Shown: piece by piece, positions 42,396 through 53,729 of the stretch
Position numbering within the stretch: position 1 is the first letter of the stretch
How the letters are laid out: the number at the start of each line of letters is the position of its first letter
Assembly (NCBI RefSeq): GCF_033708015.1
Contig: NZ_CP137920.1
Coordinates: 558,001 to 622,000, forward strand
DNA from: Proteus vulgaris
GTDB lineage: Bacteria > Pseudomonadota > Gammaproteobacteria > Enterobacterales > Enterobacteriaceae
Direction: 5' to 3'
Length of the DNA stretch: 64,000 bases
Notes under the pieces: model-generated
What the model was told of the DNA's origin: nothing
The model's input: the letters and a program-made list of their open reading frames with translations, nothing else
Database searches by the model: none
Position numbers and translations under genes: made by a program

Positions 42396-43286
42396 TTATA
42401 AGGTTTGAAATATTTTTCTATTAGGCTCTGCAATCTTCTCCGATAACTTTGTTATCGCAGAGGGATCGTTAGATTGACGAGACTGGATGCGAAATTGTGA
42501 GGGGGTCATACCGTATTTACGTTTAAACGCATCGCAAAAATAAGCATTACTGCCAAAACCACAGCGATGACTTATTTGAAAAACAGAGTAATTGGAAAAG
42601 GTCAGGTAATTTAACGCAATACCCATTCTGACATCCAGTAATAGCTGGCAAAATGAGACGCCTTCTTTACTTAAATGTCGACGTAATGTTGATGGCGTTG
42701 TGAAAAGTGTTTTAGCCACATCTTCTAAATGCCATTTTCTTTGTGGATCTTGCGTAATTAAATGCGTAATTGCCTGATTTTTCGGCTCATCATAGTTAAA
42801 TCTAAAGATATTTAAAATATCGATACCTTCTTGATACACCGCCATCAAAATAAAAAATAAGCATTGCTGCATAAACATGGTTTCTTGAGATGGAGAGCCA
42901 TGTGGTAACGGTAAGCACTGTTTTAAAATGCCAAAATTACTTTTTATCACTTCAGGCGTTGATAAATGGTAAGCAGGAAGGTGGCTTGTCAGTGGCGAGC
43001 TAGATTTAATTAAAGGTTTTAGTAAAGAGAAAACAGATTGAAGCTCTGTTTCACATAATACAAGTGTGTGTAGTTCGATAGATTTATGCGTAAATTGACT
43101 GACTATGTCGCAAGAAACTTGACTGTATTTCGGAATAATAAGCGTTAAATGGCTAGAGACATCAATGGTTTGTCCATTGATGCAAATCGTACCTTTTGCG
43201 CCACTAACCATCGCTATCATCGGGTTTTCGATGTAAAACGTTTTTAAAGACATTTGGTTAGAGGACAGAATGTGTTTGTATTCCAT
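42396..43286 (-). CDS. ureR: Urea-responsive AraC-family activator UreR
   Basis: A 296-residue AraC/XylS regulator with a variable N-terminal sensor/dimerisation domain (residues 1-180) and a C-terminal double helix-turn-helix ([21 protein letters not shown], then [29 protein letters not shown] in two pieces). Its position, divergent from ureD, identifies it as UreR, which in Proteus binds urea and activates both ureR and ureD promoters. H-NS opposes it. GGAA precedes the ATG. Confidence 0.93.
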   Translation of the reverse strand: MEYKHILSSNQMSLKTFYIENPMIAMVSGAKGTICINGQTIDVSSHLTLIIPKYSQVSCDIVSQFTHKSIELHTLVLCETELQSVFSLLKPLIKSSSPLTSHLPAYHLSTPEVIKSNFGILKQCLPLPHGSPSQETMFMQQCLFFILMAVYQEGIDILNIFRFNYDEPKNQAITHLITQDPQRKWHLEDVAKTLFTTPSTLRRHLSKEGVSFCQLLLDVRMGIALNYLTFSNYSVFQISHRCGFGSNAYFCDAFKRKYGMTPSQFRIQSRQSNDPSAITKLSEKIAEPNRKIFQTL

Positions 43287-43780
43287 GATTTCCGATATAC
43301 CGTAGGCAAGTTAAGCATTCATCTTGCTTAAATGAACAATACTCAAAATGAGCGCATTTGTTGTATAAACTGATAAGCCACGACTAGAATAATAAATAGA
43401 AAGATTATTCTAATTTAAATTCGTGTTGTCATGCAAAGCAGAACGAGAGTGAAGCAGAATATAATCTTGTTGATAAAGCATGACAATATAGATATCTGCT
43501 CATTTTTTACATTTATTTTAAACAGTGTCATTTTTTCTAAATAAATTGTTATTTATTCAAAACGCATTTTTCGTAATAAGGTGTAGAATCGCGCGTCACA
43601 GACGGAGGAGATTATCCTGTTCTTAGGATATCACTGTTCGTCTTTTATCCACACCCTATCCAACATTCATTAGCTTATTTTCTATTTGATTTTGAATGAT
43701 TCAATCTTATGGATAGCGCTGTATGTATTCACGTATTTTCCTGATTTATTGATAAATTTGCCGAGTTGGCAGGAGTGAGT
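43287..43780. promoter_or_regulatory. ureR-ureD divergent control region
   Basis: A 494-nt AT-rich intergenic region with several A/T tracts expected to bind H-NS. CAATATAGATATC at 43484-43496, read on the minus strand, matches the UreR-box consensus as I recall it (TRYWKYTWWATTG) at 12 of 13 positions. A 9-bp inverted repeat ttgtcatgc / gcatgacaa (43426-43434 and 43478-43486) overlaps its edge. A small hairpin (attatcct / aggatat) lies near 43611-43631, possibly in the ureD leader. Promoter hexamers could not be assigned with confidence. Confidence 0.55.
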
Positions 43781-44617
43781 ATGTCTGACTTTTCAGGGAA
43801 GGGTTGGCTTGCTGAAATCGTTTTACGTTATGAAGTAAAACGCGAAATAACACGTCTTACAGAAAAGCGCCATATCGGCCCATTAATGGTTCAGCGCCCT
43901 TTTTACCCTGAGCAAGGTATTGCACACACTTATTTGCTTCATCCTCCAGGTGGCGTGGTGGGCGGCGATAAGTTATTGATTAATATTGATGTGCAGCCCC
44001 AAGCGCACGCACTGCTCACCACCCCTGGAGCCACTAAATTTTATCGCAGTGCAGGTGGTGTTGCTCAGCAAGTTCAAACCTTAAACGTGGCACCTAATGG
44101 CTTTTTAGAGTGGTTACCTCAAGAAAATATCTTTTTTCCTGAAGCGCAAGTTCGTTTGAAAACGGATATTCATATTGCATCTACGGCCAGATTTATTGGC
44201 TGGGAAATCCAATGTTTTGGTCGCCCCGTTTTAAATGAATGGTTTGATAATGGCAATGTAAAAGGGCGTTTAAATTTCTATATCGATGAAAAGTTGACAT
44301 TAACTGAGTCGATTTTTGTTGATGGTTTACAAAAAAGATCGGCGGCAATGCGTGAATTTCCGATGTTGGGATCACTGTATATTTATCCCGCAACGGATAA
44401 GTTAAAAAGCCTTATTCAGCAAAGTATTGAGGCTTTCTCAGCTTCTTACGATCATATTATCGAATATGGTTTAACGGATGTAGACGGTATTTTAGTTTTA
44501 CGGTTATTAGGCTCTCAAACAGAGCCAATGATGGCGTGTTTTGCCCAAGTTTGGCAAACCGTCAGACAACACTGGTTAGGGTATTGCCCTGAGCCGCCTC
44601 GTATATGGGCGACATAA
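43781..44617 (+). CDS. ureD: Urease accessory protein UreD
   Basis: A 278-residue UreD (UreH-type) scaffold that binds apo-urease and recruits UreF and UreG for nickel insertion. Conserved segments: [25 protein letters not shown] (in part), [12 protein letters not shown] and [14 protein letters not shown] five codons upstream is open, but AGGAGTGAGT directly precedes the ATG giving [10 protein letters not shown]. First gene of the urease operon. Confidence 0.95.
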   Translation: MSDFSGKGWLAEIVLRYEVKREITRLTEKRHIGPLMVQRPFYPEQGIAHTYLLHPPGGVVGGDKLLINIDVQPQAHALLTTPGATKFYRSAGGVAQQVQTLNVAPNGFLEWLPQENIFFPEAQVRLKTDIHIASTARFIGWEIQCFGRPVLNEWFDNGNVKGRLNFYIDEKLTLTESIFVDGLQKRSAAMREFPMLGSLYIYPATDKLKSLIQQSIEAFSASYDHIIEYGLTDVDGILVLRLLGSQTEPMMACFAQVWQTVRQHWLGYCPEPPRIWAT

Positions 44618-44638
44618 TCGTTAATTTTAGGAGCAGAA

Positions 44639-44941
44639 ATGGAATTAACACCAAGAGAAAAAGATAAATTACTGCTTTTTACAGCGGGTCTTGTTGCTGA
44701 AAGACGTTTAGCGAAAGGGCTCAAGCTTAATTATCCTGAAGCGGTTGCACTGATTAGTTGCGCCATTATGGAAGGGGCGAGAGAGGGGAAAACCGTTGCC
44801 CAATTGATGAGTGAAGGACGCTCTGTTTTGACAGCAGAACAAGTTATGGAAGGTGTACCCGAAATGATAAAAGACATTCAAGTGGAATGTACATTCCCAG
44901 ATGGTACAAAACTTGTTTCTATTCATGATCCTATTGTGTAG
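44639..44941 (+). CDS. ureA: Urease gamma subunit UreA
   Basis: A 100-residue gamma subunit. It starts [20 protein letters not shown] and ends with [18 protein letters not shown], both standard. It is a separate small polypeptide, as in other three-subunit bacterial ureases. AGGAG precedes the start. Confidence 0.99.
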   Translation: MELTPREKDKLLLFTAGLVAERRLAKGLKLNYPEAVALISCAIMEGAREGKTVAQLMSEGRSVLTAEQVMEGVPEMIKDIQVECTFPDGTKLVSIHDPIV

Positions 44942-44949
44942 GTAACAAC

Positions 44950-45276
44950 ATGATACCCGGTGAAATTAGAGTTAACCAAGCATTAGGTGATATTGAACTT
45001 AATGCAGGTCGAGAGACAAAAACAATACAGGTTGCTAATCATGGCGATCGGCCCGTGCAAGTCGGCTCTCATTATCATTTTTATGAAGTGAATGACGCGT
45101 TGAAATTTGAACGAGAAGGCACATTAGGTTTTCGTTTAAATATTCCAGCAGGTATGGCGGTTCGTTTTGAACCAGGTCAAAGCCGTACTGTTGAATTAGT
45201 GGCTTTTGCAGGAAAGCGTGAGATTTACGGCTTTCATGGCAAAGTAATGGGTAAATTGGAGAGTGAGAAAAAATGA
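44950..45276 (+). CDS. ureB: Urease beta subunit UreB
   Basis: A 108-residue beta subunit, beginning MIPGEIRV with the conserved [19 protein letters not shown] and [17 protein letters not shown] segments. Its 3' end overlaps ureC by 4 nt, coupling subunit synthesis. Confidence 0.99.
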   Translation: MIPGEIRVNQALGDIELNAGRETKTIQVANHGDRPVQVGSHYHFYEVNDALKFEREGTLGFRLNIPAGMAVRFEPGQSRTVELVAFAGKREIYGFHGKVMGKLESEKK

Positions 45277-46976
45277 AAACTATCTCACGTCAAGCTTATG
45301 CAGATATGTTTGGTCCAACAACAGGTGACCGTCTGCGATTAGCCGATACTGCGCTTTTTCTTGAAATTGAAAAAGACTTCACCACTTATGGCGAAGAGGT
45401 CAAGTTTGGTGGTGGTAAAGTGATCCGTGATGGTATGGGGCAGAGCCAAGTTGTCAACGCTGAATGTGTTGATGTACTTATTACCAACGCCATTATTTTA
45501 GATCATTGGGGCATTGTAAAAGCGGATATCGGGATCAAAGATGGTCGCATTGTGGGTATCGGCAAAGCGGGTAATCCAGATGTACAACCTAATGTAAGTA
45601 TTGTTGTAGGACCTGCCACAGAAGTCGTTGCGGGCGAAGGTAAAATCGTTACCGCAGGTGGTGTTGATACACATATTCACTTTATCTGCCCTCAACAAGC
45701 ACAAGAAGGTTTAGTTTCTGGTGTCACCACGTTTATTGGCGGTGGCACAGGTCCCGTTGCAGGAACTAATGCAACCACAGTAACTCCTGGTATTTGGAAC
45801 ATGCACCGCATGTTAGAAGCGGTTGATGAACTTCCAATTAACGTCGGTTTATTTGGTAAAGGTTGTGTGAGCCAACCTGAAGCTGTTCGTGAACAAATTG
45901 AAGCGGGTGCTATTGGTCTAAAAATTCATGAAGACTGGGGCGCAACACCAATGGCAATTCATAACTGTCTTAATGTTGCCGATGAAATGGATGTGCAAGT
46001 TGCTATTCACTCTGACACCTTAAATGAAGGCGGTTTCTATGAAGAAACCGTGAAAGCGATAGCTGGCCGCGTGATCCACGTTTTCCACACAGAAGGCGCA
46101 GGTGGTGGGCACGCACCTGATGTCATTAAATCCGTCGGTGAGCCTAATATTCTACCCGCTTCCACTAACCCAACAATGCCCTATACCATTAACACGGTAG
46201 ATGAGCATCTTGATATGTTGATGGTTTGTCATCACCTTGATCCTTCTATTCCCGAAGATGTGGCTTTTGCTGAATCTCGTATTCGCCGTGAAACCATCGC
46301 TGCAGAAGATATCTTACATGATATGGGAGCGATTTCTGTTATGTCATCGGACTCACAGGCTATGGGGCGCGTAGGTGAAGTTATTCTTCGTACTTGGCAG
46401 TGTGCACACAAAATGAAATTACAACGTGGCACATTAGAAGGTGATACCGCGGAAAGTGATAACCATCGCATTAAACGCTATGTGGCGAAGTATACGATTA
46501 ATCCTGCTTTAGCGCATGGTATTGCACATGAAGTTGGTTCTATTGAAAAAGGGAAATTAGCTGATTTGGTTTTATGGGATCCGGCTTTCTTTGGTGTGAA
46601 ACCCGCATTGATCATGAAAGGAGGCATGGTGGCTTATGCCCCAATGGGCGATATTAATGCGGCTATTCCAACGCCTCAGCCGGTGCATTATCGTCCAATG
46701 TATGCGTGTTTAGGTAAAGCCAAATATCAAACCTCGATGATCTTTATGTCGAAAGCAGGGATCGACGCAGGGGTGCCTGAAAAGCTGGGTTTAAAGAGCT
46801 TAATTGGTCGTGTTAAAGGCTGTCGTACTATTACTAAAGCGTCGATGATCCACAATAGTTATGTGCCTCATATCGAGCTTGATCCTCAAACCTATATTGT
46901 GAAAGCAGATGGTGTGCCATTAGTGTGTGAACCTGCAACGCAATTACCTATGGCACAACGCTATTTTCTCTTTTGA
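45273..46976 (+). CDS. ureC: Urease alpha (catalytic) subunit UreC
   Basis: A 567-residue catalytic subunit. Nickel ligands His134 and His136 (DTHIHFICP), carbamylated Lys217 (GLKIHEDWG), His219, His246 (VAIHSDTL), the GAGGGHAPD histidine, and the Asp in SSDSQAMG are all present. The mobile flap carries MVCHHLD with the Cys and His that gate the active site. It hydrolyses urea to ammonia and carbamate; in Proteus this drives urine alkalinisation and stone formation. Confidence 0.99.
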   Translation: MKTISRQAYADMFGPTTGDRLRLADTALFLEIEKDFTTYGEEVKFGGGKVIRDGMGQSQVVNAECVDVLITNAIILDHWGIVKADIGIKDGRIVGIGKAGNPDVQPNVSIVVGPATEVVAGEGKIVTAGGVDTHIHFICPQQAQEGLVSGVTTFIGGGTGPVAGTNATTVTPGIWNMHRMLEAVDELPINVGLFGKGCVSQPEAVREQIEAGAIGLKIHEDWGATPMAIHNCLNVADEMDVQVAIHSDTLNEGGFYEETVKAIAGRVIHVFHTEGAGGGHAPDVIKSVGEPNILPASTNPTMPYTINTVDEHLDMLMVCHHLDPSIPEDVAFAESRIRRETIAAEDILHDMGAISVMSSDSQAMGRVGEVILRTWQCAHKMKLQRGTLEGDTAESDNHRIKRYVAKYTINPALAHGIAHEVGSIEKGKLADLVLWDPAFFGVKPALIMKGGMVAYAPMGDINAAIPTPQPVHYRPMYACLGKAKYQTSMIFMSKAGIDAGVPEKLGLKSLIGRVKGCRTITKASMIHNSYVPHIELDPQTYIVKADGVPLVCEPATQLPMAQRYFLF

Positions 46977-47001
46977 TAAGCGTTTACCGAGAATATAGAG
47001 C

Positions 47002-47499
47002 ATGAAAAGATTTACTCAACTTATTGATAAACAAAAAGCACTTGCAACAGCAACGTCCGAAAAACAGGCTCTTACTTTGTGTTTGACGATGGATGAAAGG
47101 ACGAAAAGTCGTTTAAAAGTGACATTAAGTGATGGGCAAGAAGCTGGGTTATTTTTGCCTCGTGGTACGGTGCTAAAAGAGGGCGATATCTTACTGTCTG
47201 AAGATAATACGCAAGTAACGATTGAAGCTGCAAAAGAGCAAGTTTCAACCGTGTATAGTGACGATCCGCTATTATTGGCTCGTGTTTGTTACCACTTAGG
47301 TAATCGTCATGTTCCATTGCAAATTGAAGCGGGTTGGTGTCGTTATTTTCATGATCATGTTTTAGATGATATGGCGAGAGGTTTAGGTGCCAATGTCGTT
47401 GTGGGGTTAGAGAAATACCAACCCGAACCGGGCGCTTATGGGGGATCGTCAGGTGGTCATCATCATCATCACCATTCTCATGATGATCATCATCACTAA
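47002..47499 (+). CDS. ureE: Urease nickel metallochaperone UreE
   Basis: A 165-residue UreE with the N-terminal peptide-binding domain and the central metal-binding domain (LGNRHVPLQIE with its conserved His; YFHDHVLDDMARGLG). The C-terminus, after a GGSSGG linker, is a tail of HHHHHHSHDDHHH: ten of its thirteen residues are His. That tail can hold several nickel ions. UreE delivers nickel to the UreDFG complex. Confidence 0.98.
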   Translation: MKRFTQLIDKQKALATATSEKQALTLCLTMDERTKSRLKVTLSDGQEAGLFLPRGTVLKEGDILLSEDNTQVTIEAAKEQVSTVYSDDPLLLARVCYHLGNRHVPLQIEAGWCRYFHDHVLDDMARGLGANVVVGLEKYQPEPGAYGGSSGGHHHHHHSHDDHHH

Positions 47500-47523
47500 T
47501 TATTTGAATAAGGGAGCCTATTG

Positions 47524-48189
47524 ATGCTTGCAGATCTACGCTTATATCAATTAGTCAGTCCTTCTTTACCCGTGGGATCGTTTACTTATTCTCAAGGGGT
47601 AGAGTGGGCGATTGAAAAGGGGTGGGTTTGTTGTCCTCAAACATTAGCGGAGTGGCTAAGCACCCAAATGGCCGGTACGTTAGCAACGTTAGAGCTTCCT
47701 ATCTTACGGCGATTACAAGAAAGTTTGGCACAAGCCAAAATGAGTGAAGTGAAATATTGGTGTGATTTTATTGTCGCAAGTCGTGAAACGAAAGAGTTAA
47801 GACAAGAAGAGCGCCAACGCGGTATCGCTTTTGCTCGTTTACTTCCTCAATTAGATATTGAGTTAGATGAGACGTTACAAGCGTGTGTAAAACAGACACA
47901 ACTCATGGCATTTGCGTTAGCGGCTGTGAAATGGAGTATTTCCTCCGAAAAGTTATGTTGTGCTTACGCTTGGGGTTGGCTTGAAAATACGGTGATGTCA
48001 GGCGTAAAACTGATCCCATTAGGGCAGAGTGCGGGACAGAAAATATTGTTTACATTAGCCGAGCAGATCCCAGCAATTGTTGAGCAATCTGCACATTGGC
48101 CAACGGAAGATATTGGGAGTTTTACACCCGCGCAAATTATTGCCAGTAGTCGCCATGAAACACAATACACTCGACTTTTTCGTTCATGA
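47524..48189 (+). CDS. ureF: Urease accessory protein UreF
   Basis: A 221-residue all-helical UreF. The N-terminal block [20 protein letters not shown] and the [14 protein letters not shown] motif are typical. It bridges UreD-urease and the UreG GTPase and influences the fidelity of metallocentre assembly. TTG one codon earlier is also open; AGGGAG fits the ATG better. Confidence 0.96.
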   Translation: MLADLRLYQLVSPSLPVGSFTYSQGVEWAIEKGWVCCPQTLAEWLSTQMAGTLATLELPILRRLQESLAQAKMSEVKYWCDFIVASRETKELRQEERQRGIAFARLLPQLDIELDETLQACVKQTQLMAFALAAVKWSISSEKLCCAYAWGWLENTVMSGVKLIPLGQSAGQKILFTLAEQIPAIVEQSAHWPTEDIGSFTPAQIIASSRHETQYTRLFRS

Positions 48190-48198
48190 GAAATCTAT

Positions 48199-48816
48199 AT
48201 GCAAGAATATAATCAACCACTACGTATTGGTGTTGGTGGTCCTGTTGGATCAGGAAAAACAGCACTGTTAGAAGTTCTTTGTAAAGCGATGCGCGACACT
48301 TATGAAATCGCGGTTGTGACTAACGATATTTATACTCAAGAAGATGCCAAAATCTTAACACGCGCTGAAGCATTAGATGCAGATCGTATTATTGGTGTTG
48401 AAACGGGAGGTTGTCCTCATACTGCTATTCGTGAAGATGCATCAATGAACCTTGCGGCGGTTGAAGAATTAGCAATGCGCCATAAACATCTTGATATCGT
48501 TTTCGTAGAGAGCGGGGGTGATAACTTAAGCGCGACATTTAGCCCAGAACTGGCTGATTTAACTATTTACGTGATTGATGTGGCTGAAGGGGAAAAAATT
48601 CCACGTAAAGGGGGGCCTGGTATTACACATTCAGATCTATTAGTGATTAATAAAATCGACCTAGCACCTTATGTTGGCGCCTCATTAGAGGTGATGGAAG
48701 CAGATACAGCAAGAATGCGTCCTGTGAAGCCTTATGTTTTCACAAATCTAAAAGAAAAAGTGGGTTTGGAAACGATTATCGATTTTATCATTGATAAAGG
48801 AATGTTAAGACGCTAA
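48199..48816 (+). CDS. ureG: Urease GTPase chaperone UreG
   Basis: A 205-residue SIMIBI-class GTPase. P-loop [11 protein letters not shown] is near the N-terminus, the nickel-binding [18 protein letters not shown] (Cys-Pro-His) follows, and the guanine-specificity motif NKID is present. GTP hydrolysis drives nickel transfer to urease. Last gene of the urease operon. Confidence 0.98.
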   Translation: MQEYNQPLRIGVGGPVGSGKTALLEVLCKAMRDTYEIAVVTNDIYTQEDAKILTRAEALDADRIIGVETGGCPHTAIREDASMNLAAVEELAMRHKHLDIVFVESGGDNLSATFSPELADLTIYVIDVAEGEKIPRKGGPGITHSDLLVINKIDLAPYVGASLEVMEADTARMRPVKPYVFTNLKEKVGLETIIDFIIDKGMLRR

Positions 48817-48859
48817 TAGCTTGTTGTGAGCAAGGGCGAGTTTTAGTCAAGCAAGAAAC

Positions 48860-48899
48860 TGTCAGTATCGGTCATTATTCACAAAGACCGATACTGTCA
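48860..48899. terminator. Hairpin between convergent ureG and dolP
   Basis: Perfect 11-bp stem cagtatcggtc / gaccgatactg around a 12-nt loop, extended by short outer pairing. There is no good T-run on the plus strand. It may act as a stability stem or weak bidirectional terminator. Confidence 0.55.
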
Positions 48900-48930
48900 G
48901 GATAAGACAAAACGATATCAAAACGCGGGA

Positions 48931-49509
48931 TTAATTAAGGTAAGTAAATGCGGTGGTGACTTTAACGACCCCTTTGGTTTCACTGGCAATTTTCGCAACA
49001 GCAGCGCCTTCTTGGCGGGTTAAAATACCAAATAAGAACACTTCACCATTTTCAGTGATCACTTTTACCGAAGAGGATTTTACTGAATCACTGCCTAAAA
49101 TTTGAGAGCGAACTTTGGTGGTTAACCACGTGTCTGAAGATGCTGTACCTAATGTCACAGGCTCACCTTGGCGAATTTCGTTGTAGACGTTATTCACCCC
49201 TTCAACCTGACTTGCGACTTGTTTTGCCGTATTCGCAACAGACATATCAGGACTTTGACCTGTTAACAGAATATTGCCTTGATAAGCCGTTGCCACAATA
49301 CGTGAATTGCTTTTCTTGATCTGTTCGTTTTTGTTTAGAGCACCAGAAACACGTGCTTCCAAAGTACCATCGTCAACTTGTTGCCCTAATGAGCGAGGAT
49401 CGGTTGCCGTTTTTCCTGCAACTGCGGCAGTACCGACAACCGCTGCGCCGATACAACCTTGAAGTAAAAGTGCAGAACACAGCACTGCGGTGATAGGAAG
49501 CAATTTCAT
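48931..49509 (-). CDS. dolP: Outer-membrane lipoprotein DolP (YraP)
   Basis: A 192-residue lipoprotein with signal peptide and lipobox LLLQGC (Cys19), and two BON domains (residues ~48-115 and ~120-192). DolP binds anionic phospholipid, concentrates at division sites and supports outer-membrane integrity and BAM function. It follows diaA closely, as in E. coli. The urease operon lies on its other side. Confidence 0.95.
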   Translation of the reverse strand: MKLLPITAVLCSALLLQGCIGAAVVGTAAVAGKTATDPRSLGQQVDDGTLEARVSGALNKNEQIKKSNSRIVATAYQGNILLTGQSPDMSVANTAKQVASQVEGVNNVYNEIRQGEPVTLGTASSDTWLTTKVRSQILGSDSVKSSSVKVITENGEVFLFGILTRQEGAAVAKIASETKGVVKVTTAFTYLN

Positions 49510-49518
49510 AGTAACTCC

Positions 49519-50109
49519 TTAGTCATCCTGATGTGGGAATAATGTATTATCAATTAAATCACAAAGACAATTGACTGTTAGCATCTGAACTTCCTGTATT
49601 CTGACGGTGCGTTGAGATGGAATACGAATTTCAACATCTTGAGGGCCTAATAATCCCGCAAGCTCTCCGCCATCATAACCTGTTAATGCCACAATGGTCA
49701 TATCTCGTGTAACAGCGGCTTCAACGGCTTTAATAATACTTCTACTATTACCGTGAGTTGAGATAGCAAGTAGCACATCTCCAGCTTGTCCTAATGCACG
49801 CACTTGTTTTGCATAGATTTCATCATGCTGCTGATTTCCCATAATTGCAGTCATCACAACGCTATCTGTGTTTAACGATAGTGCAGGTAAGCTTGGACGC
49901 TCAGTTTCAAAACGATGGATCATGCTTGCGGCAAATCGTTGTGCTGTTGCTGCTGAGCTGCCGTTTCCACAGCTTAATATTTTATGGCCGTTTAACAAAG
50001 ATTGAACCATCATCATGGCGGCTCTGGAAATGGCATCTGGTAATGCTTCTGCTGCTGCAATTTGAGTTTGAATACTCTCTGTAAAGCAGACTTTGATTCT
50101 ATCAAGCAC
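49519..50109 (-). CDS. diaA: DnaA initiator-associating protein DiaA
   Basis: A 196-residue SIS-domain protein like GmhA but acting as a tetrameric DnaA-binding factor that promotes timely replication initiation at oriC in E. coli. Conserved: [33 protein letters not shown] and [13 protein letters not shown]. It lies 22 nt downstream of yraN and 9 nt upstream of dolP. Confidence 0.95.
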   Translation of the reverse strand: MLDRIKVCFTESIQTQIAAAEALPDAISRAAMMMVQSLLNGHKILSCGNGSSAATAQRFAASMIHRFETERPSLPALSLNTDSVVMTAIMGNQQHDEIYAKQVRALGQAGDVLLAISTHGNSRSIIKAVEAAVTRDMTIVALTGYDGGELAGLLGPQDVEIRIPSQRTVRIQEVQMLTVNCLCDLIDNTLFPHQDD

Positions 50110-50131
50110 GTTAAGACCTATATAATCTAAT

Positions 50132-50509
50132 TTAACGAATAAATTCCGTATAATCGAGAATGTTTTTTAACCATATTAACTGGCGTTGATCAAATGCACA
50201 AATATCAAAACGACAGTCTGAAGTCTCGATACTTTCTTGGTGTTGTGCTAACCAACATTTCGCTGTACGCCATAAGCGACGCCGTTTTGAGGTAGTAACA
50301 GAGCTTATTGCATCACCAAATAAGATGTTACGTCTAAAACGAACCTCAACAAATACCCATGTCCTCTTTTCCTGCATAATAAGATCAATTTCTCCACAGG
50401 GATATCGGACATTACGCTCAATCAATATTAATCCTTGTTGACGTAAATATTTTAGCGCTTTTTGTTCATAGTATCGCCCTAAAAAATAAGGGTTTTTAGA
50501 AAAAATCAT
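50132..50509 (-). CDS. yraN: UPF0102 nuclease-like protein YraN
   Basis: A 125-residue protein with a restriction-endonuclease-like core: [21 protein letters not shown] contains the Asp and the Glu of a PD-(D/E)xK site. The function is not established. It sits between lpoA and diaA, the standard enteric position. Confidence 0.92.
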   Translation of the reverse strand: MIFSKNPYFLGRYYEQKALKYLRQQGLILIERNVRYPCGEIDLIMQEKRTWVFVEVRFRRNILFGDAISSVTTSKRRRLWRTAKCWLAQHQESIETSDCRFDICAFDQRQLIWLKNILDYTEFIR

Positions 50510-50540
50510 CCATGATTTCCTTTTTTATCTCACTCATAAA

Positions 50541-50563
50541 ATAAACCGCCTTTATGGCGGTTT
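50541..50563. terminator. Hairpin between lpoA and yraN
   Basis: Stem ataaaccgcc / ggcggtttat with a 3-4 nt loop and T-rich flanks on both strands. It may partly terminate lpoA transcripts before yraN. Confidence 0.65.
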
Positions 50564-50588
50564 ATTTTATGATAACGCAATACGTGTA

Positions 50589-52352
50589 TTACTGCGCAAC
50601 GGGTTCAATCTTACCTTGTTTAAATTGCATCCAAGGAAGTTCTCTATAAACCGTACAGTTATTTTCAACACGTAATGAACCTGAAATACCATTAAAACGT
50701 AATGTACCTTTTGTCAGATCATTGTAATTGTTTGCTAATGACCAAGCATCAATTCCCATAGCATAAAGGCGCATTAATGAGTAATCGTTCGCAAATTTGC
50801 TTGATGCTTTTTGCATCAACGGCAAATTAGCGCCAGTCATCAATGGAATATCGCTAAATTGAATACCATCCATCTCCATACGGAAATCAGGACCTGTTCC
50901 ACCTTGGTTACTGCGCGAACTAACATAAATAGGTGGACGCTTTTGGGTACTGATTGCCATATCAATCATTGGCTTAATTAAAGTTAATTCATCGCTAGTC
51001 GCAATGATATAAACCGAATCAATGGCACCACCTGTGGAGGGAATAGATTGCGTCTCTAATGGTAAAGGTGCATTAGCCGTCGGTAGAATAGGTGTACCTG
51101 TCATACGAATACCCACACCACGGTTAATAGAGGCTTTTAAGCTTTCAACAGAACTAAACGTTTGTTGTAAAACGGTGCCACCCCCTGTGCGTTGCCATTC
51201 ATCAGCAAAGGTTTGTGCCATTCTTTGACCAAATTTATTATCAGGAACAATAATTAATGGATTAGATTTTTGTTGCTGACGTAAATGTTGTGCCGCATTA
51301 CGGGTTTCATCTTCTGGTGAAAGAGAGAAGAAACAGACGGTTGTCGCTGAAGGGACATTATCTAATTCATTTAATGCCAAAACAGGTAAGCCACTTTGAA
51401 GCTCAATTGTCTTCATGACTTCAGGTTTTAGTAATGGACCAACGATTAGGTTGGCACCGTCTTGCTGTACTTTTTTCAGTAAAACGTCGATAGATTGGCT
51501 ATTGGTATCATAAACAATCACTTGGCGAGAGTTTTGTGCAATAGGATCAAGTTGAACGGTCATATTACCTGAAAAAGTCTCAGTTTCTTTTTCTTCTTTT
51601 ACTTGATTTGTTTCACTATTCTCAGCGGTATCTTTAGCTGTATCTGGATCCGTTGCTGGCGTTTCAGTATTGCTAATGCCTAATTCTTCTAAGATTGAGG
51701 CTAGGCTATCATCGTTTTTAGGGGCTTGGGGTTCAGGCATTGCTTGTGGTTGTGGTAAGCCACTTTGCGCATCAAGGAAGCCTTGACGAATAGCTTCACC
51801 AAAAACTTTCGCTTGTCCTGTTAAAGGTAATAATAATGCGATTTGGCTACTTGCACTGACAGACGGTTGTGAAAGACGTAATAATGATGCTGGAAGTGTT
51901 AATGCCGCTGGATTTCGAGGATAGCGAGTTTGCCATTCTCTGACCGCTATTGATAACTTATCAGCATCATCTTTGTTGTATTCATAGGTATTCAGTAAAT
52001 CTAACCAACCTTGCAGTGTATTTTCATTAGCCTTGATAACAATACCACGGCGTTGTTCTGGTGTAAGTTTGGTTAGCGTGAGCCATGTATCATCAATATT
52101 TTTCTGATGCAGTTGAGGATCAGTAATTAATGTTTCTAACCCGATATAGGCTCTAATAACATCCAAAGATGCAAGCCCTTGAGCGTCATCAATCACTTTT
52201 TGAAATTGTTTCATCTCCATTTCTGCTTTTGCAGCGGGAGTGAGCGGTTGTTCTTGTTGCCCCGTCAGGGTACAACCTGACATAATCAATGCAGAGAGTA
52301 TCGCAGTATAGGATAAACCTGTTTTAAAACGCACAAAAATTGAGGAAAGCAT
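50589..52352 (-). CDS. lpoA: Outer-membrane lipoprotein LpoA, activator of PBP1A
   Basis: A 587-residue lipoprotein with lipobox LIMSGC (Cys27), an N-terminal TPR-like helical domain (residues ~35-200), an acidic/Gln-rich linker, and a C-terminal periplasmic-binding-protein-like domain (after ~residue 275). It spans the periplasm to stimulate the transpeptidase of PBP1A (MrcA). It is divergent from rsmI. Confidence 0.95.
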   Translation of the reverse strand: MLSSIFVRFKTGLSYTAILSALIMSGCTLTGQQEQPLTPAAKAEMEMKQFQKVIDDAQGLASLDVIRAYIGLETLITDPQLHQKNIDDTWLTLTKLTPEQRRGIVIKANENTLQGWLDLLNTYEYNKDDADKLSIAVREWQTRYPRNPAALTLPASLLRLSQPSVSASSQIALLLPLTGQAKVFGEAIRQGFLDAQSGLPQPQAMPEPQAPKNDDSLASILEELGISNTETPATDPDTAKDTAENSETNQVKEEKETETFSGNMTVQLDPIAQNSRQVIVYDTNSQSIDVLLKKVQQDGANLIVGPLLKPEVMKTIELQSGLPVLALNELDNVPSATTVCFFSLSPEDETRNAAQHLRQQQKSNPLIIVPDNKFGQRMAQTFADEWQRTGGGTVLQQTFSSVESLKASINRGVGIRMTGTPILPTANAPLPLETQSIPSTGGAIDSVYIIATSDELTLIKPMIDMAISTQKRPPIYVSSRSNQGGTGPDFRMEMDGIQFSDIPLMTGANLPLMQKASSKFANDYSLMRLYAMGIDAWSLANNYNDLTKGTLRFNGISGSLRVENNCTVYRELPWMQFKQGKIEPVAQ

Positions 52353-52413
52353 ACTGTACCCAGTGATGTTTTATAATTATGCTCAATTTTAAATCGGTCA
52401 TTCGGAATAAACA

Positions 52414-53292
52414 ATGAATCAACCTAATCGAGCAGCGGTAACGACATCCACACTGTACATAGTACCCACACCTATTGGTAATCTGGGCGATATCACCCAG
52501 CGGGCACTTGATGTGCTGTCTCATGTCGATTTAATTGCTGCAGAAGATACCCGTCATACAGGGCTTCTATTACAGCACTTTGCCATTAACGCACGTTTGT
52601 ATGCGTTACATGATCATAATGAACAGCAAAAAGCAGATCAATTAATTAGCAAATTACAACAGGGGCTAAGTATCGCATTAGTCTCTGATGCAGGTACACC
52701 ATTAATTAACGATCCTGGCTATCATTTAGTCAATCAATGTCGTAAAAATGGCATAAATGTTGTGCCATTACCTGGCGCTTGTGCTGCTATTACGGCACTG
52801 TCTGCGGCAGGGCTTCCTTCAGATCGTTTTTGTTATGAAGGTTTTTTACCAGCCAAAACAAAAAGCCGTCAGGACTGTTTACGGGCGTTATCAGAAGAGC
52901 CTCGTACATTGATTTTTTATGAATCAACACATCGGCTGTTAGATAGTTTAGCTGATATGGTGACAGTTTGGGGGGAAGATCGCTACGTAGTATTAGCGAG
53001 AGAGCTCACAAAAACGTGGGAAACTATTCAAGGTATGCCTGTTGGTGAATTACTTAAATGGGTTCTTGAAGATGAAAATCGCCGTAAAGGTGAGATGGTA
53101 TTAATTGTTGAGGGTTATGAAAAACCCGTTGATGATGATTTTTCCCCAGAAGTATTACGGACACTCGCGATTTTACAAAAAGAATTACCACTGAAAAAAG
53201 CGGCAGCAGTCACTGCTGAAATTTATGGTGTGAAGAAAAACGCACTCTATAAACATGTTATTGAGCAAAATGGCGAAGCTCACGACAAGTAA
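52414..53292 (+). CDS. rsmI: 16S rRNA (cytidine1402-2'-O)-methyltransferase RsmI
   Basis: A 292-residue SAM-dependent methyltransferase of the tetrapyrrole-methylase fold. Conserved: [28 protein letters not shown] and [14 protein letters not shown]. It modifies C1402 of 16S rRNA together with RsmH. It is divergent from lpoA with only 61 nt between them, which must hold both promoters. Confidence 0.97.
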   Translation: MNQPNRAAVTTSTLYIVPTPIGNLGDITQRALDVLSHVDLIAAEDTRHTGLLLQHFAINARLYALHDHNEQQKADQLISKLQQGLSIALVSDAGTPLINDPGYHLVNQCRKNGINVVPLPGACAAITALSAAGLPSDRFCYEGFLPAKTKSRQDCLRALSEEPRTLIFYESTHRLLDSLADMVTVWGEDRYVVLARELTKTWETIQGMPVGELLKWVLEDENRRKGEMVLIVEGYEKPVDDDFSPEVLRTLAILQKELPLKKAAAVTAEIYGVKKNALYKHVIEQNGEAHDK

Positions 53293-53338
53293 AGTGATTT
53301 TTTAGCTTCTTTTGCTATACATTTTATACCAAAATCCC

Positions 53339-53344
53339 TATAAT
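53339..53344 (+). promoter_or_regulatory. -10 element of the rnpB promoter
   Basis: A perfect TATAAT lies about ten bases before the predicted 5' end of RNase P RNA. The -35 region (about 53312-53321) is less clear. Confidence 0.65.
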
Positions 53345-53353
53345 CCGCACCCT

Positions 53354-53726
<373 letters not shown>

Positions 53727-53729
53727 CAT

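Noticed and set aside
43739..43751. A second UreR-like box just before ureD
   Set aside because: Only 11 of 13 positions match, and it lies within 30 nt of the ureD start, too close to act as an activator site for ureD.
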